From positions 1-39,571 of the IMG/VR virus record IMGVR_UViG_3300031576_000156: a stretch of DNA of 39,571 nucleotides. One strand, written 5' to 3'. Position numbers and translations under genes: made by a program. Position 1 is the stretch's first letter; each line of letters starts with the position of its first letter. The DNA comes from a virus. Below the pieces are notes generated by a model that saw only the letters and a program-made list of their open reading frames with translations, was not told where the DNA came from and searched no databases. Of the stretch, positions 15,795 to 24,143 are shown one piece after another.

Positions 15795-16255
15795 CGCTCG
15801 TGGTTTATGAGTTAGTATCTAACACTGGCTCAGACCAGCTTAGGCAGATAGTCACAACGCCTTCGGATAGGCATACGGTCGTGGCTGCGGTGAGACCGCA
15901 TCTTGTGATTATCGGCACTCCCGCCGGGTCTCTCAAGGTGGACATTCAAAATAGTAGCGGGACTGTGCTCTATTCTTCTGAGACAATAGCTATCTCTACG
16001 ATTACAACAGCCAATGCGTTTCACGGCTATGTCAGGTTTTATCTGAATGCGGTGTTAGCTGCTTCGACAAACCACTATATCTCGTTACAGTCGTCCGGTG
16101 GGTATGTTTATTCAGATACGAGTTACGTCGGATGGGCGAACGATTTCGACCTTAGGAAATACGAAGCTAGCTACAGTCCCAGTACTGGGCTGGACGCAGC
16201 ATTAGATACCGAGATATGGAGTTATAATCTCATAACCAAAGGGAGCTATCCTTGA
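15791..16255 (+). CDS. Beta-rich minor tail protein
   Basis: 154 residues from GTG 15791. Beta-sandwich style, with LKVDIQNSSGTVLYSSETIAIS near residue 48 and FHGYVRFYLNAVLAASTNHYISLQSSGGY near residue 77, a pattern common to carbohydrate-facing phage tail domains. Coupled to both neighbours by GTGA-type overlaps. Probably a tail-tip accessory; exact role not recognised. Confidence 0.6.
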   Translation: MTLVVYELVSNTGSDQLRQIVTTPSDRHTVVAAVRPHLVIIGTPAGSLKVDIQNSSGTVLYSSETIAISTITTANAFHGYVRFYLNAVLAASTNHYISLQSSGGYVYSDTSYVGWANDFDLRKYEASYSPSTGLDAALDTEIWSYNLITKGSYP

Positions 16256-16653
16256 GAGAGCTAGATTTTTCAGACGGCTTCGAATCTGCTTCTATCCCGG
16301 TAGATTCCGGTACTACGACTCAAACCATAAACAATGGACAGGCTACGACTAACATAACCGGGATGGTGTTTAGTAGTACTACCTATCGGACCATCGTCAT
16401 TGAGTATGACGTGCTTAGAAGTACGGCTACTAACGAGCGAGTCGCTGTTGGGATTCTTAAACTACAATACAGCCCTACCGGCGCGGCGTGGGAGATCGCT
16501 AGCGATGTCCAAGACCACGAACAATCAGAAGATCACGGCATCACCTTTAGCATTACAGCTGCAGGACAGGCTAGATATAGTAGCGACACCTTAGCTGGGG
16601 CCAGCTATTCAGGCTCCATGAAATGGAAAGTACTTAGGAGGTACAGTGTTTAA
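16252..16653 (+). CDS. Minor tail protein of a recurrent phage tail-domain type
   Basis: 133 residues, TTG start overlapping the previous stop. The sequence has a pattern I recognise from domains in many tail proteins: TTQTINNGQATTNITGMVF, TYRTIVIEYDVLR, and ITFSITAAGQARYSSDTLAG, ending KWKVLRRYSV. It is a single all-beta domain, here encoded as its own gene whereas elsewhere it is often part of a longer fibre. Overlaps the start of the following fibre gene, whose AGGAGG ribosome site lies inside this gene. Confidence 0.65.
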   Translation: MRELDFSDGFESASIPVDSGTTTQTINNGQATTNITGMVFSSTTYRTIVIEYDVLRSTATNERVAVGILKLQYSPTGAAWEIASDVQDHEQSEDHGITFSITAAGQARYSSDTLAGASYSGSMKWKVLRRYSV

Positions 16654-18367
16654 GAAAACAGTTTTTGCTCTACTAGCGCTATCACAGATAGCATTTTCAG
16701 CTCCTACAAAAACGATAACCGGTAACGTCAATGTTACCGGAGTGCATAAGACTGGTAGTGGCGTGGTCGGAACTCCTGGCCAGAGCTGGGTATCAGAGCC
16801 AACGAGCGGATGGTATCGAGAGAACGTAAACGACTTTAGATTTTCAATAGCTGGCGCAGACGCTTTACGTTTAAAGCCGGCCGCTTCGTATTTCCCAGCT
16901 GGAACTGAGACACTCCCAGGAATATCGATTCTCCCAGATCCGGACAGTGGGTGGTTTCAGATATCAGATAACAAGTGGGGATTCTCTCTAGGCGGCTCAA
17001 AAAAGCTAGACATAGATGGTTCGTACTTCGCCACGAGTTTACCAATAGAACATCCAAACGGGACAGCAGGGAGCCCGTCCATTACTTTCCTAAACGGACA
17101 TGCGCATGGAGTTTATTCCAGTGCGGGGAACGTGGTGAATATCACATCAGCTGGAGTGGATAGATTTCTGGTGAACACTTCGACGAACGATTCTAGACAG
17201 CTTGTGAATATTATAACTGGCGGGCTAACAAACCCATCCTTCAGTGACGGGAACGATTCGTTGTATATAGAAAAGGACGGTATTTATTCTCAATTTGATC
17301 TATACAACACGAACCTTGGCACTCCAGTCAGGGGAATCTATTCAATTAATCGTACTGGAACATCTAACGGAATGGGATCAACCGTGGCTGGTCTGAATAT
17401 GTTTACGGTGACTAACCAGCCAATTCGGTTCGGTTCTTTTTTGACTCAAGCGATGGAATTACATGCCGGACAGATTAGGTGTTCTGGTGGAACTGCTGGA
17501 GCACCGTGTTTCACCGGAAAGGATGACCTAGATAGCGGCTGGTATAACGTATCGGATAATGTCTGGGGATTCTCCCTTGGGGGCAATGAGAAACTTAGGG
17601 TGGATTCGGATTATTTCTACGTATCCGGCTCCGGAAATATGGGGGTCGAGCATCAGCCAGGGACTGTTTCTAAGCCGTCTATGACGTTTTCGAATGGGCA
17701 TAATCACGGAGTCTACTCTAGCGGTACAAACGTAGTCGATGTCACTACGTCCTCAGTCAATAGAATGAGTGTCAGTGACGCCGGAGTTGCGTTGCCGTTC
17801 CCGACAACACTAACCGATCAAGGAAGTACGCCGAGTAGTCCAGCGGCTAGTAAACAGAAGGCGTACACGAAGACATCTAGCGATCACAAACTGTTTCTTT
17901 TAAACTCATCTGGGGCGGAGCATTTAGTGGGCTCTGGAGCAGTAGCTAGGTATAAAACCGGGGCAGGTCAGAGCATCCCTGACAACTCTGCCACTATATT
18001 AGATTGCGAGACGTCGGTTTTTGACACCGATTCAAGGGTGACTACAGGCGCTGCTTGGAAGTTCACATCTAATAGGGATGGATATTATAGAGCAGCCGCA
18101 GTTAGTCGGTCCGCTGCCGGTGCGGGGTGGGACCCTGGAGAGCAGTGGGAGATGACGGTCTATAAGAACGGAACGATTCATACTGTGCTTGGGACGCACA
18201 TTTCAGAGACTACTAATTCTACTGGGCATGGATCCGGTGGTAGCGCGTTAGTTTTTCTAGCTAGTGGTGACTATGTGGATTTCAGGATTCTGCAGACCAC
18301 TGGGGCTGCCAGAGGTGTAAACGCAGATGCTAACCAAAACTGGTGCGAAGTCGAATTTGTAAGATAA
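16646..18367 (+). CDS. Tail fibre protein with N-terminal signal-peptide-like segment
   Basis: 573 residues from GTG 16646 with AGGAGG. Residues 1-18 (MFKK then VFALLALSQIAFSA) look exactly like a Sec signal peptide with an Ala-x-Ala-type cut site, odd for a virion protein assembled in the cytoplasm. The body holds repeated fibre units of the form SGWY..DN.WGFSLGG..KL at about residues 53-75, 100-125 and 290-320, and two GH[A/N]HGVYSS units. The last 140 residues are a C1q-like beta domain (DGYYRAAAVS, GDYVDFRILQTTGA). Probably receptor-binding. Confidence 0.8.
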   Translation: MFKKTVFALLALSQIAFSAPTKTITGNVNVTGVHKTGSGVVGTPGQSWVSEPTSGWYRENVNDFRFSIAGADALRLKPAASYFPAGTETLPGISILPDPDSGWFQISDNKWGFSLGGSKKLDIDGSYFATSLPIEHPNGTAGSPSITFLNGHAHGVYSSAGNVVNITSAGVDRFLVNTSTNDSRQLVNIITGGLTNPSFSDGNDSLYIEKDGIYSQFDLYNTNLGTPVRGIYSINRTGTSNGMGSTVAGLNMFTVTNQPIRFGSFLTQAMELHAGQIRCSGGTAGAPCFTGKDDLDSGWYNVSDNVWGFSLGGNEKLRVDSDYFYVSGSGNMGVEHQPGTVSKPSMTFSNGHNHGVYSSGTNVVDVTTSSVNRMSVSDAGVALPFPTTLTDQGSTPSSPAASKQKAYTKTSSDHKLFLLNSSGAEHLVGSGAVARYKTGAGQSIPDNSATILDCETSVFDTDSRVTTGAAWKFTSNRDGYYRAAAVSRSAAGAGWDPGEQWEMTVYKNGTIHTVLGTHISETTNSTGHGSGGSALVFLASGDYVDFRILQTTGAARGVNADANQNWCEVEFVR

Positions 18368-18379
18368 GGAGAAAAACTT

Positions 18380-18673
18380 ATGTCACAATCATTAACACCA
18401 CCTATTACATTTCAAACCGGACAGGCAACGGTAGCTACCGCAGGGACCAGGGTTCAATTATCCGCATCATCTATTCTGGTAGATAGGGGAGTCGTGGTGA
18501 AGGCGCTAGATGGGAATAGTGGAAAAATCTATGTAGGTAATAGTGGGGTCACCGCATCGAACGGGTTCGAGCTTGGAGCAGGTCAGGGGATAACGGTAGA
18601 CACCGATAATCTAAATGACATCTGGATCGATTCTAGCGTGAACGGTGATGATGCGTGTTGGATGCTTTCTTAG
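18380..18673 (+). CDS. Small beta-structured tail-tip protein
   Basis: 97 residues with AAGGAG ribosome site. The order of segments ATAGTRVQLSASSI, GVVVKALDGNSGKIYVGNSG, GFELGAGQ and NLNDIWIDSSVNGDDACW is a pattern seen in small virion proteins or fibre subdomains of many phages. Likely a single jelly-roll domain accessory to the fibre encoded before it. Precise location in the virion is inferred from position only. Confidence 0.68.
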   Translation: MSQSLTPPITFQTGQATVATAGTRVQLSASSILVDRGVVVKALDGNSGKIYVGNSGVTASNGFELGAGQGITVDTDNLNDIWIDSSVNGDDACWMLS

Positions 18674-18688
18674 GAGAGGAGATTTATT

Positions 18689-19744
18689 ATGCCTAACATG
18701 TTTTTAGGAGGTGGTGGCAGTGGCGGTGGCGGCGGTGAAACTTTCATGTCACAGACATTTACCTCTAGTGGAACTTTTGTAGTTCCGGCTGGAGTAACTA
18801 AATTATCCAATGTTCGTGGACGCCCAGGCGCAGGTGGAGGATCTGGTGGTGGTGGAGGAGCTGGAGCTGCCGGTGGAGCAGGAGCTCGTAACGGTGGATC
18901 TGCTGGAGCGGGCGGCGTCGCCGGTGGAATGGCGACAATGGTTTCGGTCGGTCCCGTTGACGTAACGTCTGGAGAAAGTATCGCCGTTACCATAGGAGCT
19001 GGTGGAGCTGGTGGAGCTGGTGGTACTGGAGGAACCGGTGGGACTGGCGGAAACGGGACCAGCGGAGGTAGCTCTTCAGCTGGTGGAAACGGCGGGGTTA
19101 CGATCTTTGGCACTAGATTTAAGTTTGGAAATAACGTCGCAGGGACTCAGAGAGGTAGTACCGGTGGAAGTGGTGGAGCTGGAGGGACTGCCGGAGGATC
19201 AGGTGGAGCAGCCAGTGGCACTCAGGGGAACCTTCATAGCTCCTACGCAACAGAAATAGCTGGCAGTGGGGCTATGATCGGTGGTGGCGGTGGAACCGGA
19301 GGCAACGGTGCTGCCTCTGGAGCATCGGGAGCGAATGGTGTTGCAGGGGCCACACTTAATATCGCGATAGGAATAATCCCAGTTACCCCGCCGTCCGGCG
19401 GAGCGTTCGGAGCCGGTGGAGCAGGTGATGGTGTTGATAAGGCTGGTGGTGGCGGAGGCGGTGGAGGCGGACCGTCTCATAGCTGGGATAATAGTCTTTC
19501 CGGAGAGGGTATCCAAACGACAGCCGGATCAGGAGGAGCCGGAGGAGCTGGAGCTTCTGTCGCCTCTGGTAGTCCTGGTGCAGCCGGATCAAACGGCGTT
19601 GCCGGAGCTGGCGGTCGAGGTGGTGGCGGTGGGGGTGGTGGTGGAGGCGGAGCCGCCCAGGCCACTACCGGTACCGCTGGAGGAGCTGGAGGGACTGGTG
19701 GTACCGGATCTAGCGGGGTTCTTATCGTAGAATGGTTTCAGTAG
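18689..19744 (+). CDS. Glycine-rich tail-tip/adhesin protein
   Basis: 351 residues, about half glycine, with Gly-Gly-x triplets over most of the length. Residues ~20-42 (SQTFTSSGTFVVPAGVTKL) are a recurring leader domain of glycine-rich phage appendage proteins, and the end (SSGVLIVEWFQ) is their usual beta closing strand. Long GGx tracts form polyglycine-II helical sandwiches in known tail-tip adhesins such as the gp38 of S16-type phages; the loops between tracts (e.g. around residues 135-150 and 265-285) would contact the receptor. Ribosome site AGGAGAGG. Repetitive DNA makes it prone to recombination. Confidence 0.8.
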   Translation: MPNMFLGGGGSGGGGGETFMSQTFTSSGTFVVPAGVTKLSNVRGRPGAGGGSGGGGGAGAAGGAGARNGGSAGAGGVAGGMATMVSVGPVDVTSGESIAVTIGAGGAGGAGGTGGTGGTGGNGTSGGSSSAGGNGGVTIFGTRFKFGNNVAGTQRGSTGGSGGAGGTAGGSGGAASGTQGNLHSSYATEIAGSGAMIGGGGGTGGNGAASGASGANGVAGATLNIAIGIIPVTPPSGGAFGAGGAGDGVDKAGGGGGGGGGPSHSWDNSLSGEGIQTTAGSGGAGGAGASVASGSPGAAGSNGVAGAGGRGGGGGGGGGGGAAQATTGTAGGAGGTGGTGSSGVLIVEWFQ

Positions 19745-19751
19745 GGGATGA

Positions 19752-22316
19752 ATGGCTCTATCTACCTACTCAGAATACCAAGCCTTAAGCGCTAGTGAGA
19801 AGCTAGTCCTGGCTACCATTGAAGCGTCTCAGCGACTCATGGGCTGGACGCTATACTCTGGCTCTGTCTATACGGTATCGTTCTCCTATTCCGTGATATC
19901 ATCAATAGAAGAAAACGGGACGACACTAACATCCGTCGGAAGTATCGGGGCCGTTGTCGCATCCTCCTATTTCCATGATAGGGATAACGGCCTCATTTAT
20001 TTGCGGGCATCGGACTCGACTAACCCTAACGGCAAGGTAGAGGTTTGCACGTTTAAGCTTTTCTTCGCAAACGGCCCTGTGAGAGCTCCTCACGATCTAT
20101 CGACCGGATTTGATGTCGAATGGATTCATCTTGTAAAGGAGACATCAGAGTTTGGGGTAGAGCTAGATAACTATAACCAGTTCGGTCTTGCCATAGAGGG
20201 GTCGGGCAATATCCGCTTAATCAATGATCAATCCTACTGGGCATCCAGGTTCGACAAACTCACGTTCGAAAACCAGCGAGTCAGTATCTACTCATGGAAT
20301 AGAGACCTCCCTATTACCGAGGCCAAACTTATCTACAAAGGTAGAATCGTTAGTAAGACATGGGGCCCAGAGAGAATAGCCTTTGAGCTTAAAGACACGT
20401 TCAATGAGCTAAGAGCTCCCGTTACCCTTAATGACCTAAGTAGCCTGTCTGGAGCGAGGCTAATCCCATCGTTTTCAACCCTCAAGCAACGTCTCCTCTA
20501 CGGTAAGCCTCAAGGGGTAAGGGGGATAAATTACGATCACGTCATGAATGGGTACCCGATTACCGGGACTTTGAACTCTACAAACGCCTCTACTGCAGTG
20601 AGCGGAACGGGAACCGCCTTCCTTACGCAACTGTCCCCAAACGATCAAATACAAATTGGAAGCAGTTTTGTTAGGGGCACAATAGCTTCGATAACGGACG
20701 ATACTAATCTGGTACTTACGCAAAATTACGGCGGACCGACTCAAGTCGGAGTTACCGCCATAGTGAACCCATCCCATTCTAAGCGTTATACGAACAGAAA
20801 ATTCTCTATCGCGGGCCACGCCCTAAGAGAGCCGTCTACTACAGTGGTCAGTGCTCCAGGCCCTCAGCAGTTCACCGTTTCTGATGCGACTGACATAGAG
20901 GCTGGTGATGATATTTTGGTAAACTCAGAAGCCTCTGTAGTTGAATTGGTATCAGGAAATATCATACGGCTCACCGGAGCCTTAAGCTTCACGCCGTCTG
21001 TTGGGCATGTCGTCTTAAGACCAGCCATTAGTGAAGTGTTCATAGAGGACAGAGAGCTTACAAGGACTAGGGATTACACCTACACGGCATCAGCCGGGAC
21101 GCTGCTACTCAACAACCTAGCCGAGTTTAATATAGCCCCAGAGCTTAAGCTCACTGGTACGTCGGTGACGTTTACTAACACGTCTAGAGCGATAACGGGG
21201 ATTGGAACGCATTTCAAAAAAGACCTTAGCCCTACGACTTGGATTAAGGCCAATGGTCAATCCGACTGGTTCGAGGTTTTATCTATTGAGAGTGATACCG
21301 CCTTAACCCTTAGGACAGCGGCGACATACACCTCCACAAGTACATCTAACCTTTATAGGGATCCGCTGATATACAAAGAAGGAACTACCGTCCTATCCTG
21401 TAGCGCGCTTGGAGTGACCACTAACGGCCTAACCACTGGAGCACTACTTAAGACCGCAGGCGGGATAGCAAAAGATCTATTAACCAGAGCGGGTCTTAGT
21501 TCTATTCTAAACACCGCTAGCTTCACCGCTTCGGACATAGATAATCAATTCACTTTGGGAATGGTTGTACCGAAAGAATACAATCAAAGATCCATTCCTA
21601 ACTACAGAGACACAATCGAGCGGGTGAATAAGAGCGTCTTCGGTTCCCTGGTCCAAAATGAGGACTTTCAGCTTGAGTACATAATCCTTTCACCAGAAAG
21701 ACTCTCCTCTGCGACAAAGCTAGAGGAGCTAGACATTCTGAATTTTGCCGTCACCTCGCAGTCTGACAAGATAGCTAAGACGGCTAATATTCAATATCTA
21801 TTTAAAGAGTACGACCCAGACGCCGATGATAATTCATTCGCCGTCTCATCAGCCGATAGTGATGATGGCGAGTTCTTAGCTAAGACGAATAATGAGTTTA
21901 CGATGGAGACGGCGATAATCTCGGCGTCTGATGCAGCTACTTACGCAAGCCGCTGGGCGTTTGTGCTAGGCGTTGCGACGTCCATAGTGAAGATAAAGAC
22001 GAAGCTTCAGATAGCAAGGCTCCAGGTGACTGACAAGGTGGAACTCCTCCACGAGAAGCTCTACGAGAGGTATGGGAGTACGGACACTAGAAAGATAGCT
22101 CTAATGCGGTTCGTAAAGCAAAATGGGCTAGACGTGAACGCTGAGATGGAGGACCTTGGGAATGCCTTCTCAAGGGTAGCTATCATCACCCTCAATACCG
22201 CAGTAGACTTTTCGAGTGCAGACACGAGGACTCGGGCTTACAATGGGTACATCACTGACACGTATGGCATGCAGTCTAACGACGCAGAAACCTTTGGGAC
22301 GAATCTAATCTGGTAA
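19752..22316 (+). CDS. Tail hub / baseplate central protein
   Basis: 854 residues, the largest tail protein. The first ~210 residues are beta-rich and hub-like (FDVEWIHLVKETSEFGVELDNYNQFG; SIYSWNRDLPITEAKLIYKGRI). Two related beta inserts follow: one near residues 273-320 with NASTAVSGTGTAFLTQLSPNDQI, the other near 475-520 with TSRAITGIGTHFKKDLSPTTWI, both of the recurrent GTG.F...L phage-domain type. The C-terminal third contains the ring-like fold (LGMVVPKEYNQRSIPNYRDT; KLQIARLQVTDKVELLHEKLY). It probably caps the tail and organises fibres. No peptidase motif recognised. Confidence 0.75.
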   Translation: MALSTYSEYQALSASEKLVLATIEASQRLMGWTLYSGSVYTVSFSYSVISSIEENGTTLTSVGSIGAVVASSYFHDRDNGLIYLRASDSTNPNGKVEVCTFKLFFANGPVRAPHDLSTGFDVEWIHLVKETSEFGVELDNYNQFGLAIEGSGNIRLINDQSYWASRFDKLTFENQRVSIYSWNRDLPITEAKLIYKGRIVSKTWGPERIAFELKDTFNELRAPVTLNDLSSLSGARLIPSFSTLKQRLLYGKPQGVRGINYDHVMNGYPITGTLNSTNASTAVSGTGTAFLTQLSPNDQIQIGSSFVRGTIASITDDTNLVLTQNYGGPTQVGVTAIVNPSHSKRYTNRKFSIAGHALREPSTTVVSAPGPQQFTVSDATDIEAGDDILVNSEASVVELVSGNIIRLTGALSFTPSVGHVVLRPAISEVFIEDRELTRTRDYTYTASAGTLLLNNLAEFNIAPELKLTGTSVTFTNTSRAITGIGTHFKKDLSPTTWIKANGQSDWFEVLSIESDTALTLRTAATYTSTSTSNLYRDPLIYKEGTTVLSCSALGVTTNGLTTGALLKTAGGIAKDLLTRAGLSSILNTASFTASDIDNQFTLGMVVPKEYNQRSIPNYRDTIERVNKSVFGSLVQNEDFQLEYIILSPERLSSATKLEELDILNFAVTSQSDKIAKTANIQYLFKEYDPDADDNSFAVSSADSDDGEFLAKTNNEFTMETAIISASDAATYASRWAFVLGVATSIVKIKTKLQIARLQVTDKVELLHEKLYERYGSTDTRKIALMRFVKQNGLDVNAEMEDLGNAFSRVAIITLNTAVDFSSADTRTRAYNGYITDTYGMQSNDAETFGTNLIW

Positions 22317-22320
22317 GAAT

Positions 22321-22830
22321 ATGGCCTTCACACCACTTACTTCAGCCGACATAGTCGCAGGGAAGCCAGTTAAGCAGGAGCTATGGACCCTGACCAAGGA
22401 TAATTTTGATGATCATGAAAGTAGAATCGTCTCGCTTCAGGCAAGCGTAGCCACTCCACCTCCCTTAGTCCTAGGCGTTCAAGGACCTGGTTACAACGTA
22501 ACTACCCCATCTACGAATTTGTGTGTGGTAAGAATACCGTACAATATTACGCTCTCCCCTACTAACGCTCGATTATTCATCCACACAGCTGGTACATCTG
22601 GCACCTTAGAGATCGACGTCCAGAGATCTGCTGCTGGGGGGGGTGCATTTTCGTCTATATTCTCAACAAGGCCTAGCATTGGGTTTGCGTCGGGTAGCTA
22701 CGCTATATCTACCAACGGAGTGGTTTCGTACACTGGGTTAGTGACTGGGGATATTCTTAGGCTTGATATCGTAACCGCACAAGCTGGTGATGTGGACGAT
22801 TTCTATGTTTACCTACAATACGGGGTTTAG
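22321..22830 (+). CDS. Tail appendage protein with G8 tract
   Basis: 169 residues. N-terminal helix (PVKQELWTLTKDNFDDHESRIVSLQ) could form a trimeric coiled coil attaching to the tail; the remaining ~115 residues are a beta jelly-roll (LCVVRIPYNITLSPTNARLF and GDILRLDIVTAQ). Codons near residue 106 run through eight consecutive G bases at 22636-22643, a possible slippage hotspot. It sits between hub and lysis genes, consistent with a receptor-binding or fibre protein. Confidence 0.65.
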   Translation: MAFTPLTSADIVAGKPVKQELWTLTKDNFDDHESRIVSLQASVATPPPLVLGVQGPGYNVTTPSTNLCVVRIPYNITLSPTNARLFIHTAGTSGTLEIDVQRSAAGGGAFSSIFSTRPSIGFASGSYAISTNGVVSYTGLVTGDILRLDIVTAQAGDVDDFYVYLQYGV

Positions 22831-22833
22831 ACC

Positions 22834-23328
22834 ATGACTGGGCTAAAGGTTTTTCTGAATAAGGTACTTGGTAATTGGAGAACGACAGGTAACGCCACTG
22901 TCGATTTACTGATCGAGCTAGGGAACGACACTGGCTCGCCGGTGAAACTAAGAAGACGCACCGAAAGGACTGTGGATGTTAGGGATTTCACGACCGGGAC
23001 AGACCATCCTATTGTGGTATCTGCTAATCCTTCGACTCATGGGTTGATGATAGTGAGAGGAATCGTTAATTCAGGGGGGACCACCTTTAATGGGGAAGGT
23101 TTTTCTGCCTCTAATACATCTACTGGAAATTACGAGATAACCTATTCCGCTGCTTTTGTTGATCAGCCTGCAGTTATAGTGACGCAATCTGATGCCGTCG
23201 TAAGATTCTTGCAGTATGACGTTGGTGCATCAAGTGCGAGCCTATCTGTTATTAGGCTGAGAGACGAATTTTCCAGTGCTACAAATGGTAGATTTAGTTT
23301 CCTAGCCATAGGCCAGCGAGGCGCATGA
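22834..23328 (+). CDS. Tail appendage/fibre-tip beta protein
   Basis: 164 residues. After a basic N-terminal region, residues ~73-120 carry MIVRGIVNSGGTTFNGEGF and STGNYEITYSAAFVDQPAVIVT, a recognised tip-domain pattern (G.GF...GxYxITF..aF...PaV) present in many tail fibres. Likely a receptor-contacting part or an accessory to the preceding protein. It overlaps the peptidase gene by ATGA, linking tail and lysis modules. Confidence 0.65.
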   Translation: MTGLKVFLNKVLGNWRTTGNATVDLLIELGNDTGSPVKLRRRTERTVDVRDFTTGTDHPIVVSANPSTHGLMIVRGIVNSGGTTFNGEGFSASNTSTGNYEITYSAAFVDQPAVIVTQSDAVVRFLQYDVGASSASLSVIRLRDEFSSATNGRFSFLAIGQRGA

Positions 23329-23786
23329 CTGATCAAGACTGGGATCAGCTAAAGCACTTCACGCGAGATGATGCGTGGGGTGATTCATCCAAGATGAACT
23401 TCCAGCTTATCTGGCTACTCGACTGCTACCGAGAGTACATCGATAGACCCATCTACGTGACGTGTGGTACTCAAGGGAAGCATAGCCCGCGCTCTTGGCA
23501 CTACTCTGGGAATGCCGTAGACGTGATAATAGATAAGAAGGACACGACTAGGATGGACCTAATCCTCGCTGCCTTTAGGTTCCCATTCTCAGGCTTTGGG
23601 ATCTACCCCTACGTTCTGCACACCGAGTGCTCTGAGCCTATCGGATTTCATTTTGATAGCAGGCCCGTCTCTTCACTCCCCCGTGGGATTACTCAAGCCC
23701 AGTGGATGGGCATTAAGCAAAAGGACGGATCGAATAAATACGTCGAAATGAATAAATCGAATTTTCTTACATACGGTATAATTTAA
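23325..23786 (+). CDS. M15-family peptidase (probable endolysin)
   Basis: 153 residues, single catalytic domain without signal peptide or wall-binding domain, the usual plan for Gram-negative endolysins. Landmarks of the VanY/M15 fold: HSPRSWHYSGNAVDVII, giving zinc-ligand candidates His59 and Asp66, and GFHFDSRP giving His109 with Asp111. It would cut the peptide cross-links of peptidoglycan at lysis. A role as a tail-borne wall-opening enzyme is possible because it overlaps a tail gene, but the adjacent small membrane proteins favour lysis. Confidence 0.82.
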   Translation: MTDQDWDQLKHFTRDDAWGDSSKMNFQLIWLLDCYREYIDRPIYVTCGTQGKHSPRSWHYSGNAVDVIIDKKDTTRMDLILAAFRFPFSGFGIYPYVLHTECSEPIGFHFDSRPVSSLPRGITQAQWMGIKQKDGSNKYVEMNKSNFLTYGII

Positions 23787-23811
23787 CTACACCATACAAG
23801 GAGACTCTCAA

Positions 23812-24132
23812 ATGGACATGAAGGAAACAAAAGAGCTGGTCTATATGGGCCTTAAAGCCGGCGAACTTATTGCCTCCCTCGAGGACGGCTTTTCCCTAGG
23901 GGACCTAAGCGAGTGTGTTACCGCGGCTAAAGCGGTGCCTGCTGGGATTAAGGACGTTGCCAAAGTTTTAACGGAGCTCTCTGCAGCCACTCCAGAGGAC
24001 AGGGACGCGCTGAAGGCTTACGTCTCTGAAAACTTCGATCTCCCAAACGACAAAGTCGAAGAGGGGATTGAGTCTGCTATCCATGTGGCTATTGAGCTAT
24101 CCGAACTAATCGCCTTATTCAAAAAGGCGTAA
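23812..24132 (+). CDS. Small conserved-type phage protein, function unknown
   Basis: 106 residues with AAGGAG ribosome site. Acidic and helical. The segment ETKELVYMGLKAGELIASLEDGFSLGDL and the C-terminal VEEGIESAIHVAIELSELI have the look of a small protein often found beside phage lysis or tail genes; I cannot attach a function. No membrane segment. A TATAAT box at 23777-23782 lies upstream but lacks a -35 partner. Confidence 0.6.
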   Translation: MDMKETKELVYMGLKAGELIASLEDGFSLGDLSECVTAAKAVPAGIKDVAKVLTELSAATPEDRDALKAYVSENFDLPNDKVEEGIESAIHVAIELSELIALFKKA

Positions 24133-24143
24133 AGGAGAAAAGA

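Noticed and set aside
18670-19113. Proline-rich open frame antisense to the glycine-rich tip gene
   Set aside because: Pro codons are simply the complement of Gly codons; no ribosome site, and the plus-strand frame explains the sequence.
23777-23782. TATAAT box upstream of the 106-residue lysis-region gene
   Set aside because: No -35 element at suitable distance and no extended -10; may be chance in an AT-rich gene end.
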